Shown piece by piece: positions 1 to 13,971 of a stretch of DNA of 64,000 nucleotides (the first letter of the stretch is position 1; the number at the start of each line of letters is the position of its first letter). Both the position numbers and the translations under genes were made by a program. Location of the stretch: contig CM019237.1 in the NCBI GenBank assembly GCA_009741485.1, positions 52,316,252 through 52,380,251 of the forward strand, written 5' to 3'. The notes beneath the pieces are model-generated. The model was given only the letters and a program-made list of their open reading frames with translations. It did no database searches and had not been told where the DNA came from. The DNA is from Malurus cyaneus samueli (Eukaryota > Chordata > Aves > Passeriformes > Maluridae).

Positions 1-3000
1 CTGACTTCTTTCCTTTGAAAAGAACGAAGTTTGTCAGGAGCTTTCCGAGCTATTTTCTCTCAGCCCAGGACTGAAGATCTCTTGGCAACTGTCCAGCTCC
101 TGTTCCTCTTCAGCCCCACTTCCCTTCTAACACTTGCCCAGCTCATTTCTCATCCTAAATTCATCAACACACCTCTCTTCCTCCTCTTCATCATCCAGCA
201 AGGAAGCACTTCCCATCCTGGAAGGGCAGGGGAGGTTGTTTTCCTCACATTCTTTTCTGCAGCCGACAGCATACACTTCAGGGTCCTCTTTATTACTGAG
301 CAATGAATAAGAATTGTTTTTTAAATCACACGCTTTGGACAATGCTTTGTTTCTATTCAACAGCAATCAAAACGTGAAAACGAATGAGGATAAGAGGCAA
401 ACAGAGATTCTGGTACAGAAGGAGTCGCAAAACCAGCACTAAAACAACAAAACCATTCCTGACACAACCTTTCGGCTACCACAGCCAAAACAGCCCATCA
501 AAACCTCAAGCAGTACTTAGTATCAGACATGAATAAGCACATTTTAACCCTGGGTTTTTCTTTTTAATTCTGTTTCCAAAATCTTACCTAGCTAGAATGT
601 AATCTCTTAGTTTAAGTTTGTTTCATATTTGAATTGAACTGAGGCACTAAAACCTGAAATTATTTTTACTCCTCCAGAGAGAAGGAACTCAAAGCAGCTG
701 GACAACTGAAGCTCTTCTGTGACCCCTCCAGAAAAAGAATCTGGAAATCGTAGGAATTGGGATTCACCTCCACACAGCTGCAGGTCAGGTTGAGGGTTCT
801 TGGTGCCCAGTTTCAATAGAGAGGAGAAGCTACCCCTACCAGGTAAGAACTGCTGCCCTCCAGCAAGAGGCAGGTACCACAACAGCCCACAAAATCACAA
901 AATCATAGGGTGAAATCCCTCCTCAACTTACACTTGCAAACCTGGGCAAAATTCCAAAGGGGCAGAGAAAGACAAGCCCTCCATGCTGGAGAAGTATGGC
1001 TGGAGACAGCACTGCAGCTCAGGAAGACTCTTGACACACATTTGCAAGATCCTTGGGGGTTTTTGAAAAACAGAGATAACATGGGGTTTCATTTGGTTTA
1101 GTGGTTAGAGTTTTTTTCTGCTTATCTTGTTCTCAGAAAGGCCATTTTATTTGAAACTTTCCACACCAAAACAAACAGCTCCAGGCACCTACTTTGAGTC
1201 CAAAATGTCAAGGTTTAGCATCCTAAACAGCTGAAACCAGGACCCATGTCAGGAAGTGTCTACACATCTACATAGCAGTGGAACTGCCAGTTCAGGTAAT
1301 TAGACTGAATCAGATTTATAAGTAACAAATGGAAGTTTAAAACAATCAGTCATCAGGGGGATTACGTCCTTAACAGAATTAAAATATGCATCTCTGATCA
1401 AGCGACAAAACACAACAGACAAGGTAAAAAGTAAAACCCTGAACTACAGATCATTTTCTTTTCTCCACATTTTACACAAGTATCCCTAACCAAGTATATC
1501 AAAGTAATGGCATTTCATCCATCTCCCTTTCATACAAGAACAGACCTTCCAAAGCAAGCAGAAACCAGACTTTCAAGTTCAGAGCACACAGCTTCGTGCT
1601 GTTGCCCAACAAACAGGCTCAGGCTTCAGCCAAGCAGCACTGGCAGTGGAGGGTTCCAAAGATCTGTGCTGTAAAACACGAGCAGAGCAAAGGTCCACGT
1701 GCCCCTTGGGAAACAATCTTCCAGGCTGGAGAAGTCAAAGATTGATCTGACCTCTACTTCTGCAGTACTTCTAAAATATGAGGTAACTGTGGTTTCTAGC
1801 GACAACAAAAACAACATCAAGGTGGTCTAGTTAATCTCCCCAATGTATAAAAGGAAGGTAAAAAAAGACTTGAAGTCACACAGCTCAAAAAATCTCTTCT
1901 CTCTTTCCTGACTATTCCCCACATCACCCAAAGCCCAGCTGAGAACTGCAGAAGTTGTATGTCCTTCTCAATTCAAAATCCAAATCCTCTCTTATTTCCA
2001 GTTATCACTACACAGCTTATGGGCAAACTCACTTCTACTTTAATCAATCAGTTCTTTCCCTAACCCCCATTTTCTTGCCAATTCTGTCTGATAATGAGTC
2101 CTTTGAACCAAGGATATTACATTTTAGCATACAGCTTCATAAATCATGCTGCTGTAATTAAGTCTAATGTCATGTTCCTTCACAGCCAGGTTGTGCTCTG
2201 TGTACAAGCAAAACTTCTGAAACAAACCAACTTCCCCCGGGGCTCATGACTTGCTGCACTCCCCTAAGGCTGCTTTATGGAAAGCTTTGTCTCATTGTTT
2301 ATTTAAAGATGGCACTGCTGTTAGAGCATTTGAAACGAGCATCAAAACAAGGCTCTTCTAAACGGCAAAGCTGGAGCAGTGCCTAATTGCTAGTGTGAGT
2401 GGATAATTACAGAGGATATAAGCTTTGATAAATGGATTGGATCACAAGGTATGTGAGATACAGAGGTGTATTTATAAGCCTACATCTCCACTTACATGGA
2501 GATCAATGAAAGTAGTTAATAATGCATCTAATATAGCTTATGCTGGAGAAAGTGATCACAGAAAAGAAACATACCATGCAGCTGAAAAGTGTGCTACAAC
2601 ATATTCAGAGAAGCTGCAGGATTCAGACCAGGGCTCTGGCATTAAAAAGACAACCAAGAGAATATATTCCTGAAAATGCCAATCCTACACAGTATTTAAA
2701 AAAAACCTCAGATCACACAATCAAAACTATCAAATTTCACTGTTTCTATCAGTCTGGAGGATAAAGTACCTCAGAAACAAAACATACAAGTACTTTTTCC
2801 CACAGAAAAGCTGACATTCATATTCCCTTCTCTCTTTTAGGTATTATTTGATTCTGTATGTGTCAGAATCAAATTATGAGTAATTCTAGTTATGCCATTC
2901 TCACTTTATTCAGGCTTTTTATGCTCTCCTGACTAATTACTTTTTTCTAGCTGGCACATGAAAGAAAAATTTGCTATTAATTAAAGGACGGATGCTCTGT

Positions 3001-6000
3001 TTCTTAACCATAGCTTACACTTACAGACAGTAGGAGAGGAAGGTTAAAAAAATGAGTGCATTGATGAAAACACTACATTGGTGTCTTGTAAGCATCATCA
3101 GGCACTACATCTTTTCTCTTAGCACCATTCCTGAAGCCTCCAAGATGACATATTTTAGTCCTTGTGATACTTGAAAATTTTGATTTATGCTGCTTCTTAA
3201 GCACTTTCTCCTTATTCTTGTCTCTTCACAGAGTATGATTGACTAAACTCCTGCATGAAGTCCAAGTTCAATAAGACAAGTAATTCACAAAAACCCAGTA
3301 AAGAAGCCTGAAAAATACATGATATTTCAAGTAAGAAATTTTCAGCAAGCACTTCACAAATTAAGGAAGTTGTTCAAGAAAAGTCAGCATTAAATGCAAG
3401 GAAATGAGCCCAAAATACTTTACAACATAATCTTTGCTGCTAATTAGAAGTGAGTCTCAGCACCCCTCGTCATCCATCGCCATCTATCACAAAGCAGGCA
3501 GGTGCTGCTGCATGCTCCATTAATTATGTTCCATGAGATCTCTCACTGCACATTTATGGAGGTGAGACAGGAATGCAGCTCCCCATGGTGACTAACAGGC
3601 CCATCGTCAAACTTTCCTACAGCTGATCCTGGCCATTGCTGCTCCTTACTCTTTTTTTTCTTTCCACCTCTCCAATCGAGAATGGTTTCTTCCCCTCATT
3701 GTACTGATAGGTGATTAATGTAGTTTTAATTCCCAGCATGCATCATCGAGAGCATTTACAGCCAAAATACTGGGAAAAGTGGTCTCAACACCAGCCTAGG
3801 ACAACATGAGATCACTAGATTAATCACTTAGCCCTGCCACACACCTCCTGTGGGACATAAAGCCGTCCACTCTGCAGAAGCCAAAACACACTAAAAGCTA
3901 AGGAAATAAGGGAAAGCCCTAAAGTAATAGCACAGTTCAAAAATCCAGTACCAAATATATACCGCAATTACAGAGTGCTACCAATGAATGTAAACGGTTT
4001 CTCCCAAACATTTCCTCGACTATCAGCTTATACACCCAAAAGCATTCTCATTTTTTACAAGGAAGGAGGGCAGAGAGGGAAACTCAGAGAGCCTTGAGGC
4101 TGGAAAGCCAGACTACATCATCAGCACCTCAAAGCAGCATCCAAACCCAGAGTAAGCCCAAAGCCATGCAGACAAAAAGAAGAGGGAATTGCTTGGGCTC
4201 TCAGTACATCAAGAATCCAAAGATCTGCAGTAGCCAATGGAGAATGGTTTAGGATTTTTAGGCTGAGGCCTAAAAAACTGTACCATTTTCTGTACCATTA
4301 CCCAGAGAGGCTCCTCTCCATGTGCCATCCACAGTCTGCAACAACATCCTGGAGACAGGTGGTTACAACTTATCTTCCAAAAACAAGCAAAACTGCTCTC
4401 TTTTAAAATGTAGACCCAGGGGCAAGAATTGGAGCAGCAGTACCCAACTTCCCTGCCCCCAACCCACCCTACAGCACTAGCCCAGATGCGGAAGAGGGAT
4501 TCAGTTTCCTCTTCTGACTAAAAGGGATCAGATCTGAATGTAGAGCCCTCAAGCTCACATCCAACAGCTGTTTACAGCAATGAAACCATTCAGAAACAAG
4601 GTGGGCAAGAACATAGGTTTATTCCCGCTCCAAGGAGTGCTGCAAGCCTTTGGGATCCACTTACATAATGTTCCAGCAATTCTCAAACACTCCTTGTAGA
4701 GGGAGGTGTGGAAAGGCACTCCTGCCATCACCTAGCACCTCTCAGCATGCTCACCTGGACACAGGGCCACAGGGCATGGATCCTCTGTCTCCTAAAAGGA
4801 GGTGGTTTACTGCTCCTAAACCACACTAGAGGAAGATCTCCACACTCAGGTTATAACAGATATTAACCTGGCCCAACACACGAGTTGGACAGCTCAGCAA
4901 CAGCTTCCTCTCAGCTTTAAGTTTTCTGGGAACGCAGAGCATATGAAAATTTCTGCACTAGCAAGCGAGGAAAAAATACTCCAAAATTCATGAAACAGCC
5001 TATGCTTAGAAATGTCCCACAAAACTTATGTATTGAGCTGGATCAACCCTTCAAGGAGTGGGGTCCAGATATGAAGGATTTGGAGAGGTGCTGTGCATTT
5101 TTTTGTCTTTTTGTAGAATGGCCTCACTCACAATTTGTTTAAGAAACGATTAGCTTTTGACAGCTTAAAATAAACCCTCTGCCTGCTGCAGAGTCACCAG
5201 ACCTGAGCAGGATTTCAATTTTTTGAAATAGCATGAGACTCCCAAATGGGCTCAACAGTAAGAGAAAGGTGCTGGGCAACCTAACTTTTCAGAACACCCT
5301 GAGCAATCCAAGAAAGGAATTAAACAAGGATTCACATCAGTCAAATGAAGTGATTAGGTCACCACTCCCAATCCTACCCCACTTTGTCCTCACCAAGAGG
5401 CACATCTGGAAGGTGAGGCCTCCTCTATCCAGAGGTTTGCAGAGAACCTGCAGGAAGGCAGGAGGTACAGGAGTTCAGCAATATTTGCACACCAGAAATG
5501 CAGCTGGCCAAGCTTTTTCCCTGAACACACGACATTTTTCTGTCTCTTGTGTTGCTGCAACCAGTCCAAAGGCAGCAATTGCAATAGCTGGCACAGATAA
5601 CATCACTTGGCACCACAACTTTAAATTTCAGTCCAAGCTCTTGTACCACCAGCAGAGGGGTCAGCATTCCCATTGAGTAGACATGGGAGTTTTCCACTGG
5701 TGACTTCAAGTTTCCCGGAGCTCCTCCACTCCAGCATCCTGGTTGTTGTCTTTACTGTGCCAGGGAGCAGGGCACAAAAAAAAAGCTCTACTGAAAAGCC
5801 AGCAGAAGTAAGTCAGCATTCCTGAACTCCTGTCTCATCCCAGATAGCTTTCTTGAGCTGGGTTTTCTGGCTGAAAGAGAGCCTTGGAGAGAGTGTTGGC
5901 TCGAGCTCACTTGTTTCTTCTAGTAAAGAGCTCCCACGTGCCCTAGGCAAGCTTGGATCTTGACTTCTCATCTATAAAACTGGGAGTAAATGTCCTGCCT

Positions 6001-7638
6001 TAACTCCAAGGGATCAGGGGAGGATCAACAGTATAAATACTGTGACAAGGCAATGCCAACACGTATTCAAGTGACAATTGTACAAGTCCCAGTCACAGGA
6101 ACGTCTATGGCACAAGCAGGTGTTCTCAGAAAGGAGGAACACAAAGAAAAGCAAAAGCATGGCACGTTCAACTTCCTCCGGATAACAGAACCCTGCGATG
6201 AGACACAACACCACAACCAACCACCAGCAGACTGTGCCAGCAAAAGGAAGTGCTGGGGTGAACAAGAATAAGAAACAATATCCAGCAATTAACAGTTGCA
6301 GAAAGCAAAAGTTTTCAGACAGGATTTGAAGTTGTAAGAGTCAGCAAAACAAAAGATGTGAGACAACATGGGGAGTCACGGAGAGACAAGGCGCCAAATT
6401 AACAAACAGAGGAACAAACCATGGAAAAAACACTTGTCAACATATCAAAAGAGTGAACAGCAAGGACTGGATGCAATAATAAGATTTTTAAATATATAAA
6501 AGGCCTTGAACAGTAGCTCTTTTCCAGTAACAGCAGCACAACAAGTTAGCTTAGACATTCATTGTTTCAATTTAATACCAACAGTCCCCCCATCGCAGGG
6601 ACCTCAGAACACAGAGAGCCTAGCACAAGCACAGGAGCGATACCCAAGGCACACATTAACTTGCCTTAGCAAGTTTCACGGCTACTCCGAGGGTCCCACT
6701 AATGTTTAAGCAGGTATTTACTAGAGTTTGAACTGCCTTGCCAATCGCGTCACTTACAACCATGCAGCGCAGGAATTGTTTGCAGTGAAAAAGGTTTCAG
6801 GACACGCTTGCTTTGGACATGGCACAAAGTCGCTGAAACTACTGCAGCTCTCCTACAAACATCAGAGGGAACCACTGCACTCTCGGGTCATCTCACTGCA
6901 ACCGAGCTACATGATGGTTTTAAGGAAAGTATCCATGTAAATAAATGTATCAGAGTATAGGTGCCATCCTTCGCTGAGGCTTTCTCTCCTGGATTCGAAA
7001 AGGGTGACTTAAAGTGGTCACGGTTAACAAAAAACTGAAACAAGCAGTGGCTCAGTGAAGTAGCCACAGCTAAGGTACATCTTTTCACTCCGCAAAGAGA
7101 AAGCTCAGGGGAAAAGCATCACCATGAAGCTACGCATCTAATTAAAAGTCTCTGATCACTGACAACCAGATTGTGCTGGACACAAACCGAAAATAAAGTG
7201 ATGCATATTTAACGAGCTGATTACGATGATGAGCAAGAAAGGAAAGGGTTTTGCCCTTTATGTCTTTTTCAAAAGGTCTCAGACGGGCAATTAAAACAAA
7301 TTAATTAAATAATTAAAAGGTCAGCTATACATAATGACCGTACGAAAGCGTTTGGGTAGGGCATAGAGCGGGGTCTCGTGTTGCGATCGGGGCTGGCGCG
7401 GGGGCGCAGCCCCGGCAGGAGCCGAGGGGGGATCCCGGGAGCCGCCGCCGGCACCGCCGCCCGCCCGGGCCCCGCTCGGGAACTTCTCTCATCCCTCGCC
7501 GCTCCCCATCACTTCCTACTTTCCCCGCTCCGCCGAGCAGGGCGCGCTGCCGCCCCTTCCTGTGCCGCTGCCGCCGGCGCTGCCCGCGGGCTGGCTCCGC
7601 ACAGCGCGCACGGCTCCGCGGCCCCGGCCCCCACTCAC
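1..7638 (-). other. ITPR2: ITPR2 intron 1 (5' part), no other gene seen
   Basis: This is the stretch downstream, on the minus strand, of the splice donor of the first ITPR2 coding exon. Open frames here are short (at most 147 codons), overlap on both strands and resemble no family I know. I see no clear CR1 copy, RNA gene or CpG island before about 7375. The window ends before the second ITPR2 exon. Confidence 0.75.
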
Positions 7639-7730
7639 CCCAGCGTGCTGATGAACCCATTGACGGAGCCCTCCGCGTACAGGGACACGATATCCCCGAT
7701 GTACAGAAAGCTGGACATTTTCTCAGACAT
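7639..7730 (-). CDS. ITPR2: ITPR2 first coding exon (inositol 1,4,5-trisphosphate receptor type 2), partial
   Basis: This exon encodes the extreme N-terminus of the type 2 IP3 receptor, a very large tetrameric calcium-release channel of the endoplasmic reticulum. On the minus strand, ATG at 7730-7728 opens a frame reading [20 protein letters not shown] and then [10 protein letters not shown], followed by two bases of a Gly codon. It stops at a strong donor, GTGAGT (7638-7633). The phrase [26 protein letters not shown] is the hallmark start of the vertebrate IP3 receptor suppressor domain. A second in-frame ATG four codons later (7718-7716) could also initiate, and would be closer to the short start I recall for the human protein. 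The exon sits in a CpG island. Only 30 complete codons are in the window; the rest lies off the left edge. Vertebrate synteny (ITPR2 next to INTS13, same strand) supports the call. Confidence 0.93.
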
Positions 7731-7776
7731 TCTGGCTCATTTTCCAGCTGGGTCTCGCGCTCCTCCCCTTCGTGGT

Positions 7777-7810
7777 AAAAAAATTAAAAAAAAAAAAATT
7801 AAAATAAAAT
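7777..7810. repeat. A-rich tract inside ITPR2 CpG island
   Basis: Runs of A broken by single T pairs, sharply different in composition from the GC-rich island around it. It reads as T-rich on the ITPR2 strand, about 45 bases before the start codon. Confidence 0.8.
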
Positions 7811-8320
7811 CAAGCCAAGTGACAGGATCGTGGGGAGCCGGAGGCTGAGGCGGGTGGGGGGCTGAGCGCGGCCCCCGAGGCGCGGTGAGGCTGACAGGAG
7901 CGCGGAGCGCGGTCTGCACGGCCGGCCCCGCCCCCCGCGCCTCCGCCCCCGCCGCCCCGCCCTCCCCCCGTTCACCGCCCCGGGCAGGGGAGCGAGCCCC
8001 GGGCAGCAGCTCCTGCTGTCCCGCCGGCCGGGGAGGGGCTGCTGAGACCCCCGTGAGGTACCTCAGCGATGCCCCGTCGTGCGGGGTCGCGGGCGGCTCC
8101 CCGGGACCGAAACCTGCGGAGCAGCGGGTGAGGGGGGCAGTGCCGACAGCGGGAGGGGTGAGGGGACGGCGACGCTTCCCCACAGCAGCCCCCTCCGCTG
8201 AGAGAGTGTGTTTGGTGTGATCGCCCTCTATTTTGTGTCTTCCAAACTTCAGGAACCACGACTCCTTTAATTAATGTTTTTAATCAGAATCAAACCATGC
8301 TGCAGTGCTGTGCAGGATTT

Positions 8321-8675
8321 CACAGAATCACAGGATGGGTCAGGGTGGAAGAGGCCACAGTGGGGCACCTGGTCCCAACTCCCTGCTCCAGCAGGGCCAT
8401 AGCGGAGCACACGGCACGGGATTGTGTCCAGACAGTTCTGGAATATTCCCAGCGATGGAGACTCCACATTTTCTCCGGATAGTCTGGTCATGGCTCGGTC
8501 ACTGCCAGGACAGAAGTTCCTCCTCCTGTCCAGGTGGAACCCCCTGGGCATCAGTTCCTGCCCGTCCCTCTGGGGCCATTGCTGGGCCCCCCGGAGCAGA
8601 GCCTGGCCCTGCGGAGCCCTCCCTGCACACAGGGACACACAGGGCTCAGGGCCCCTCTCAGATGGGGCTCCTCTC
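8321..8675 (-). mobile_element. CR1 LINE fragment (minus orientation)
   Basis: Begins with CACAGAATCACAGGATGGGT, the reverse complement of the CR1 3' end, and continues through the usual CR1 tail: the CCAACTCCCTGCTCC-like stretch, the LTCCAGACAG-equivalent 'gtccagacagttctgg', and the 'cctgtccaggtggaac' block. It is more diverged than several other copies here. The distal edge is estimated. Confidence 0.85.
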
Positions 8676-9444
8676 ACCCCCAAAAGCACACATTTCCATA
8701 AGAAAATTATCAGCAATTTAACAATAAAAAAACACTTCCCTCAGTGTAGAGAGCACTCAGGGAGCCTTTTCTGCCCAGGACATTGCAGCCTCTGCATGCT
8801 CAGCAGAGTGGGGCTGCCAGAGCTCCCCAATACACCCAGATGGAAGAGGGCACAGTTTCCAGAGAGGCTGCAGCCCATGCCTTGGTGGCTAGAGGGGCTC
8901 AGGGGGGCTCTGCAAACCTCCTCTGCTTCAGTTCACTGCCTGAAACCAAGGACTAGCCCTCCAAACTGCACATTCTGCAGTGGATGGAAGTGTTCAGTTC
9001 CAAGGTAAGGCTATCCCCAGCAGGGGCCTCTTATTTTTAAAAATACTGTGCATTCTTTAAACAAAAATGTGGTTTTCACTAACGGTTCTAAGAATCAAAC
9101 TATTTCTACTTTTTATGATTTTTGAAGTATATTTTACCTCCTTGAGACAGCTCTCCTAATTACAAGCAAACTCAGCAGTAGTATTTGTTACCTAGTATAT
9201 TTTTCCAAAAAGGTTGTTTGGAATAAAAAGAAAAAAACAAGGAAACAATAACTCATGCAGGTCTAAGAGCCTGATCAAATACTAACACAAAATTATAAGA
9301 ATAGTAATCTAGCCACAGGAGTGTGCAGACTGCTGGTAGTGAGTAATAAACTGAATTTCTCACTTAGATTTAATATTTTGGATCTATAACTTACAACCTT
9401 ATCACACTTCTAAACATAAATTGTTGAGATCAGAAGTGATGAGT

Positions 9445-9453
<9 letters not shown>
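8676..9453. other. Intergenic, nothing recognised
   Basis: Unique AT-rich sequence between a CR1 fragment and a poly-A run. No coding exon, promoter island or RNA gene was recognised. Confidence 0.55.

Positions 9454-9481
<28 letters not shown>
9454..9481 (+). repeat. Poly-A run of 28
   Basis: Uninterrupted A28. The upstream sequence shows no recognisable processed gene copy, so I treat it as a simple repeat. Confidence 0.9.
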
Positions 9482-9484
<3 letters not shown>

Positions 9485-9544
9485 GTTTTACCATCTAACT
9501 GTATCTTATACCATTCTAGAGGTCCCTCTTTTGTTCTTTTATGG

Positions 9545-9979
9545 TGAGCACCAGGAAGGACCTCTCCTATGAAGCCAGACTGAGAGAGTTAGAGTTGTTC
9601 AGCCTATGGAAAAGGTGGCTCTGGGAAGATCTTATAGCACTTTCCAGTATGTAAAGGGGGCTTACATGGAAGCTGGAGAGTGACTTTCTACAAGGGCCTA
9701 GAGTGACAAGAGAAGGGAGAATGGCTTTAAACTGAAAAGGGATGCGTTTAGATTGGATATTAGGAATATTACAAATCCTTCCCTGTGAGAGTGATGAGGC
9801 CCTGGCACAGGTTGCCCAGAGAAGTCATGTTCAAGTGTCCAAGGCCAGGCTGGATGAATCTCTGAGCAATCTGGGATAGTGGAAGGTATTCCTGCTTGTG
9901 GCAAGGGATGGAAGTGGGTGATATTTAAGGTCCCTTCCAGCCCAATCCATTCTGTGATTCTATTCTATAATTCTGTGAA
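9545..9979 (+). mobile_element. CR1 LINE 3' fragment (plus orientation)
   Basis: A long CR1 3' portion. It runs from a 'ggaaggacctctcctatgaagcc' region (corresponding to the CR1 3' coding end) through 'ggccctggcacaggttgccca' and 'caatctgggatagtggaagg' to terminal 'attctgtgattctattctataattctgtgaa'. Divergence from the other copies suggests an older insertion. Confidence 0.9.
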
Positions 9980-12900
9980 CTGCTTCTGTACACACACATA
10001 TACAGACCCCAGACCTGACACTTGCCCACATTCTTCCGGCTTGGTCTCCTGAAGTCATCAGAGCTATTAAATCATTCTTGGAAAAGTCTTATGAAGAGAA
10101 CAGGTGCCAGAGCCCTCGTTCAGGAACCAGCCCTTGCACAGGAAAACCAAAGATGAGGCCCTTCAAACTGCCTCAAACATACACAGCAAACCCCAAAGTT
10201 GGACTAAATTAAAACACACCAGAATTAGAAACTGAAAGTCTAAGCAGCACAATGCACTAGAGGAGAGAGAAGCTCTGGCACCCCGCCCTCATTTTGACTA
10301 CGTTGACCCAGGGGCCCTCCAGGAGCCACCACACAGAGGGCTCAGGTGTTTTATTTCAGGAGAATGTGGTTCTGGACAGCTTGAACTGAGCAGCAAAGGC
10401 TTTACAATGCATTGACAATATCCTTTGCCCTCCTGATCCTGTTTATCTCAGCCATTTTATGCCAGGCTCTAATGGCCTAATTAAGATACTTTAGCCAGGG
10501 TGGTTTCACATTTCCCAGCAGTAAATGAAATCCTGGCATGCCTCAGATCAGTGGGAGTTTTCCTGAGAATGAACTTCAGAACTTGGCCAAGCAGCAGGAT
10601 TGTCTGTCCTTGGTGTGGGTGGGAGCAAAGCCCCATTTGGGACCATTCTGTCAGGAAGGGACAGCTCTAATGCCTAGACACAGGTTATTGGGACTATTTG
10701 AAGGGTCCTTTGGTACCTAAGACATCCCTGTGGATTGTCAGCAGGGAGGCAGGGTTGCTGTGTCCTTGACAGCTTTGCCTGCATGAGGGCCCACATGTTT
10801 TGCCCTTACAGGAAGGTTAATTCAGGTCGCTTTAGAAAATACTTGGCATTTGCTTGCCATGGCAAAGCTTGAAACTGATAGGAGTCCTACACTTGCAGTC
10901 AATTTTGCTTCCTTTCCCCACAAGGAAATCAAGGCACAGGCTGCATTCTCCTTCATTTCTAGGCTTGTTCACCTTGGCTGAGGCTGGATCATTCCAGCAG
11001 CTGAACGCTGTTAGCACCTCATAGCTCTCCAGTGATACAAATGAAATGAACTGGAAATATTCCAGTTCTGAGCGTGGAAGCTGTTAACTAGAAATGAGTC
11101 CTACAAAATCAGCCATTTTGCAGAAAAGGTCACATCCCAAAGGCAGTCAAATGTTTAAGCAAATACTTCATTTTAAGCCTGTGATATTGAAACATCCCAA
11201 CAATCTAATTGAAGTTACCAGATTATTTGCATGCTCCAAATAAGCAAAGCACTTACCCATTTTTGGAGACTAGGTCTTAAACCGGTAGAAAGATCACCTT
11301 GGAAAAGCAGATCTGAGAAACCCTTGCTCATCTTCTCCTTGCAGACAGGAAACATAAGTAGTAACAATCCTCCAGTATGTTAAACAAGCATTAACTCTCT
11401 TCTATTAAAAATAATGATTATACCTCTCTGAGTGCTAGTTTTATGAAGATGATATCTGGAGAAATTTAATTAAAATGAAAGAGGTTTTGTCATAACAAGT
11501 CTACATAGAAAAAGATAAAACAGTCAGAGATGATACTGGAATATTACGTCATTTATCTGGAGCAGAATTACAGCAAATGGGTTATATGGATAAATATGGA
11601 TATTTTTACTACAGTTTTTAACCTTGTAATTAGCTGCAGGGTGAAGGTGAGGCTGCTTAGTCAATGAATGGGATATGTTTTCCATCAGTTATCTCTGGTA
11701 ATCTTTTGTTCCAAAGCTAGGAATACAGGCTTTGCTATGAAACAGGACCCAGATGCAGGAATCATCAGCTGGTGCAGACAGACTGCCCTGGTGCACATAT
11801 TCCTCTGGATATTGTAGAAAGGAAGAAGCCTTTCTTTCTCAACTTTTATTTCTAGTCTGATATTTATTTTCAGAGAAGAAAACATTCAAGCAATTTCTGC
11901 CGTGATACTCTAACATTAAGTCTCTCTGTAAAAATATTTGACAATATTTAAATGCAGGGAAATTTTACCATGGTGCCTGTGTCTTAGATTCTGATGTTCA
12001 TTCCAGTGCTGAGGCACAGAGGAGAAGCAGCTTATCCACAGAGACATCAACAGAAACACCCCATTACAGCACTGAGCATCCCCTTTTGATGTGAGAATAC
12101 ACAATATTAGAAAGTCCTCACACTCCAGAATCTCACCAAGTTAAATTGGCCAAAGTCATCATATTCCTGCTCCTTCTCCACCCCTCACATTTTAGGAAGA
12201 TGTTTGAATTTCCTGCTCACCTTGTCTAAACAGGGGAGGTTCCTGACAGAGGCTGAACTTTTTATGCATTTGAAAATTGTCTGATCAGAAAGATTTTAAT
12301 CCCACAATTACACACCTTCCTCTTGGGTGAAGTTACAGATATATACATAGGCCACTCCAGCAAAAGCTGAACTAACCAGAGGCTTAGACAACAGGCAGCA
12401 TTGATGTTTGTTTTCACGGGAGCAGAGGATAGTGCTTTCCAGCTGCAGGGGGAAAGGGGGAAGAGAAGAATGCCTTTAACTGTTTTAATACAATAGATGT
12501 AGATGGGAGCAGGCCAAAACCCAGCTAGGCACCCCAGAGCTCTAGCATGCAGCTATATCAAAGTTTGGACCCAAAGCTTTGGGTTGGTTTCTTATCTTTC
12601 TAATAGACAAGGAAAAAAAACCTGAGAAAAAGAAAGAACAAAACATTTTGATATTTGAAATCCAACTCTAATTTTAAAACCCATCTGTAGCTGGAGTAAT
12701 TTTTCTATACTTATCTCAGGCAATATACAATTAACAGCTTACTTGAGGAAGGCCTGGCTTTTCAAGGCATTCCATACCAACTGGAGACATCCATTACCTT
12801 GTGGATATTCATATTTGAGCCAGCTGAGCTCTTCCCTGTGCACAATGGCATTTCAAAACACTGGTATGTATGAAAGCAGCATTACTCGGCCCACAGGTTG

Positions 12901-13921
12901 GATCAGAGAGCTCCAGAACAGCTCATTCTGACAGTACCCGCACACAAGAATTGATTTACTGCTGGTGTAGCTTTGTTTTACTTTGCCTATAGCAAACGTC
13001 AGAGCAGGAGCTGATTTCATGATAGATAGTCAACTGTGGGGACTCATTTTGCCTTTTTTCTCCTCGTGGGAGTTAACTCTTTACTGATGTTTCAAACAAT
13101 GTTAGCGTTGGAGCCATACAAAGTATCAAACATCTGGTTAAAAAAAAATTACACCTACAAAATACCCTGGGGAAAAAGAGGCCTGGCAGAGATAAATGTG
13201 ATTTAGTAACATAATAAAGCAGTGAGTTATGCAAAATAAGTGTCATTATTTGGTTGAGAAGGAGAAAACCAGAATATGAAGCACTCAGTGCTGGTTTACC
13301 CACTTCATTCCACCTAGCTTAGTAGGAACAGGAAATTCCAGCTAAATTCCTCACACCTTGTCTTGTAAAGGACTTTCCTTTGGAAGGAAACACATTTTTC
13401 TTAACATTGGAAAATGAACATCTCTCGCAAGTGATCTCTTGGGGGTTTCATTAGGACATGGGTGTGAGCTTTGCATCGTCACTGTCCAGGCACACTGGGT
13501 CACATCATGGTGTGAATGAAAAGGCAGGGACTGTCTGGCTTGCTCTTTGCTACATCTGAATTTACAAGACCTAATATATGTATTAATTCAAGTATTTAAA
13601 TAATCACTCTCTTGCTATAATAATCTCTCGAAAGAAACAAACAAAACTGAAGTAAAACTGAAGTTATTTGTGAATTAATACCTTAAGTAAAAGGAGTTTA
13701 GATTAAAGAGGAAGCTTGGCCACCCTTGTAGCTGTGGCACGACAGAGCAGCTATGTAAATAAACTCCTGAGAGCAGCTCCAAGCCATTCCAGTGAAGATA
13801 TTTTCCCTTGCTATACATTCTGAAATCAGTTTCCAACTGCTTTGCCACCAAGGCTGTCCATTCAAAGAGCCAAAAACGAAAATCCAACCAAAGCAGAAAG
13901 TACAATGTGCCTTTTCTCTGG

Positions 13922-13971
13922 AAAAAAAAAAAAAAAAGAAAAAAAAAAGAAAGAAAAAAAAGAACATACAG
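13922..13971 (+). repeat. A-rich / AAAG low-complexity tract
   Basis: About 50 bases of almost pure A with isolated G. It creates spurious lysine-rich (or phenylalanine-rich on the other strand) open frames. Confidence 0.9.

Larger units (their letters stand above)
7375..8175 (-). promoter_or_regulatory. ITPR2: CpG island promoter and 5' UTR of ITPR2
   Basis: About 800 bases very rich in G+C and CpG surround and precede the ITPR2 start codon. Transcription should begin between about 7750 and 8150 and run leftwards. An A-rich tract of about 34 bases (7777-7810, poly-T in the sense of the gene) interrupts the island and probably lies in the 5' UTR or just upstream. The exact start site cannot be read from sequence. 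Confidence 0.75.

Noticed and set aside
5233..5676. 147-codon frame inside ITPR2 intron 1
   Set aside because: No family resemblance, no splice or promoter context, and opposite-strand frames are open too.
7325..8259. Several 90-156-codon frames in the ITPR2 CpG island
   Set aside because: Composition artefact of the island; only the 92-base ITPR2 exon has recognisable protein sequence.
9454..9481. Poly-A run as the tail of a processed pseudogene
   Set aside because: Sequence upstream has no recognisable gene copy and no flanking target duplication was evident.
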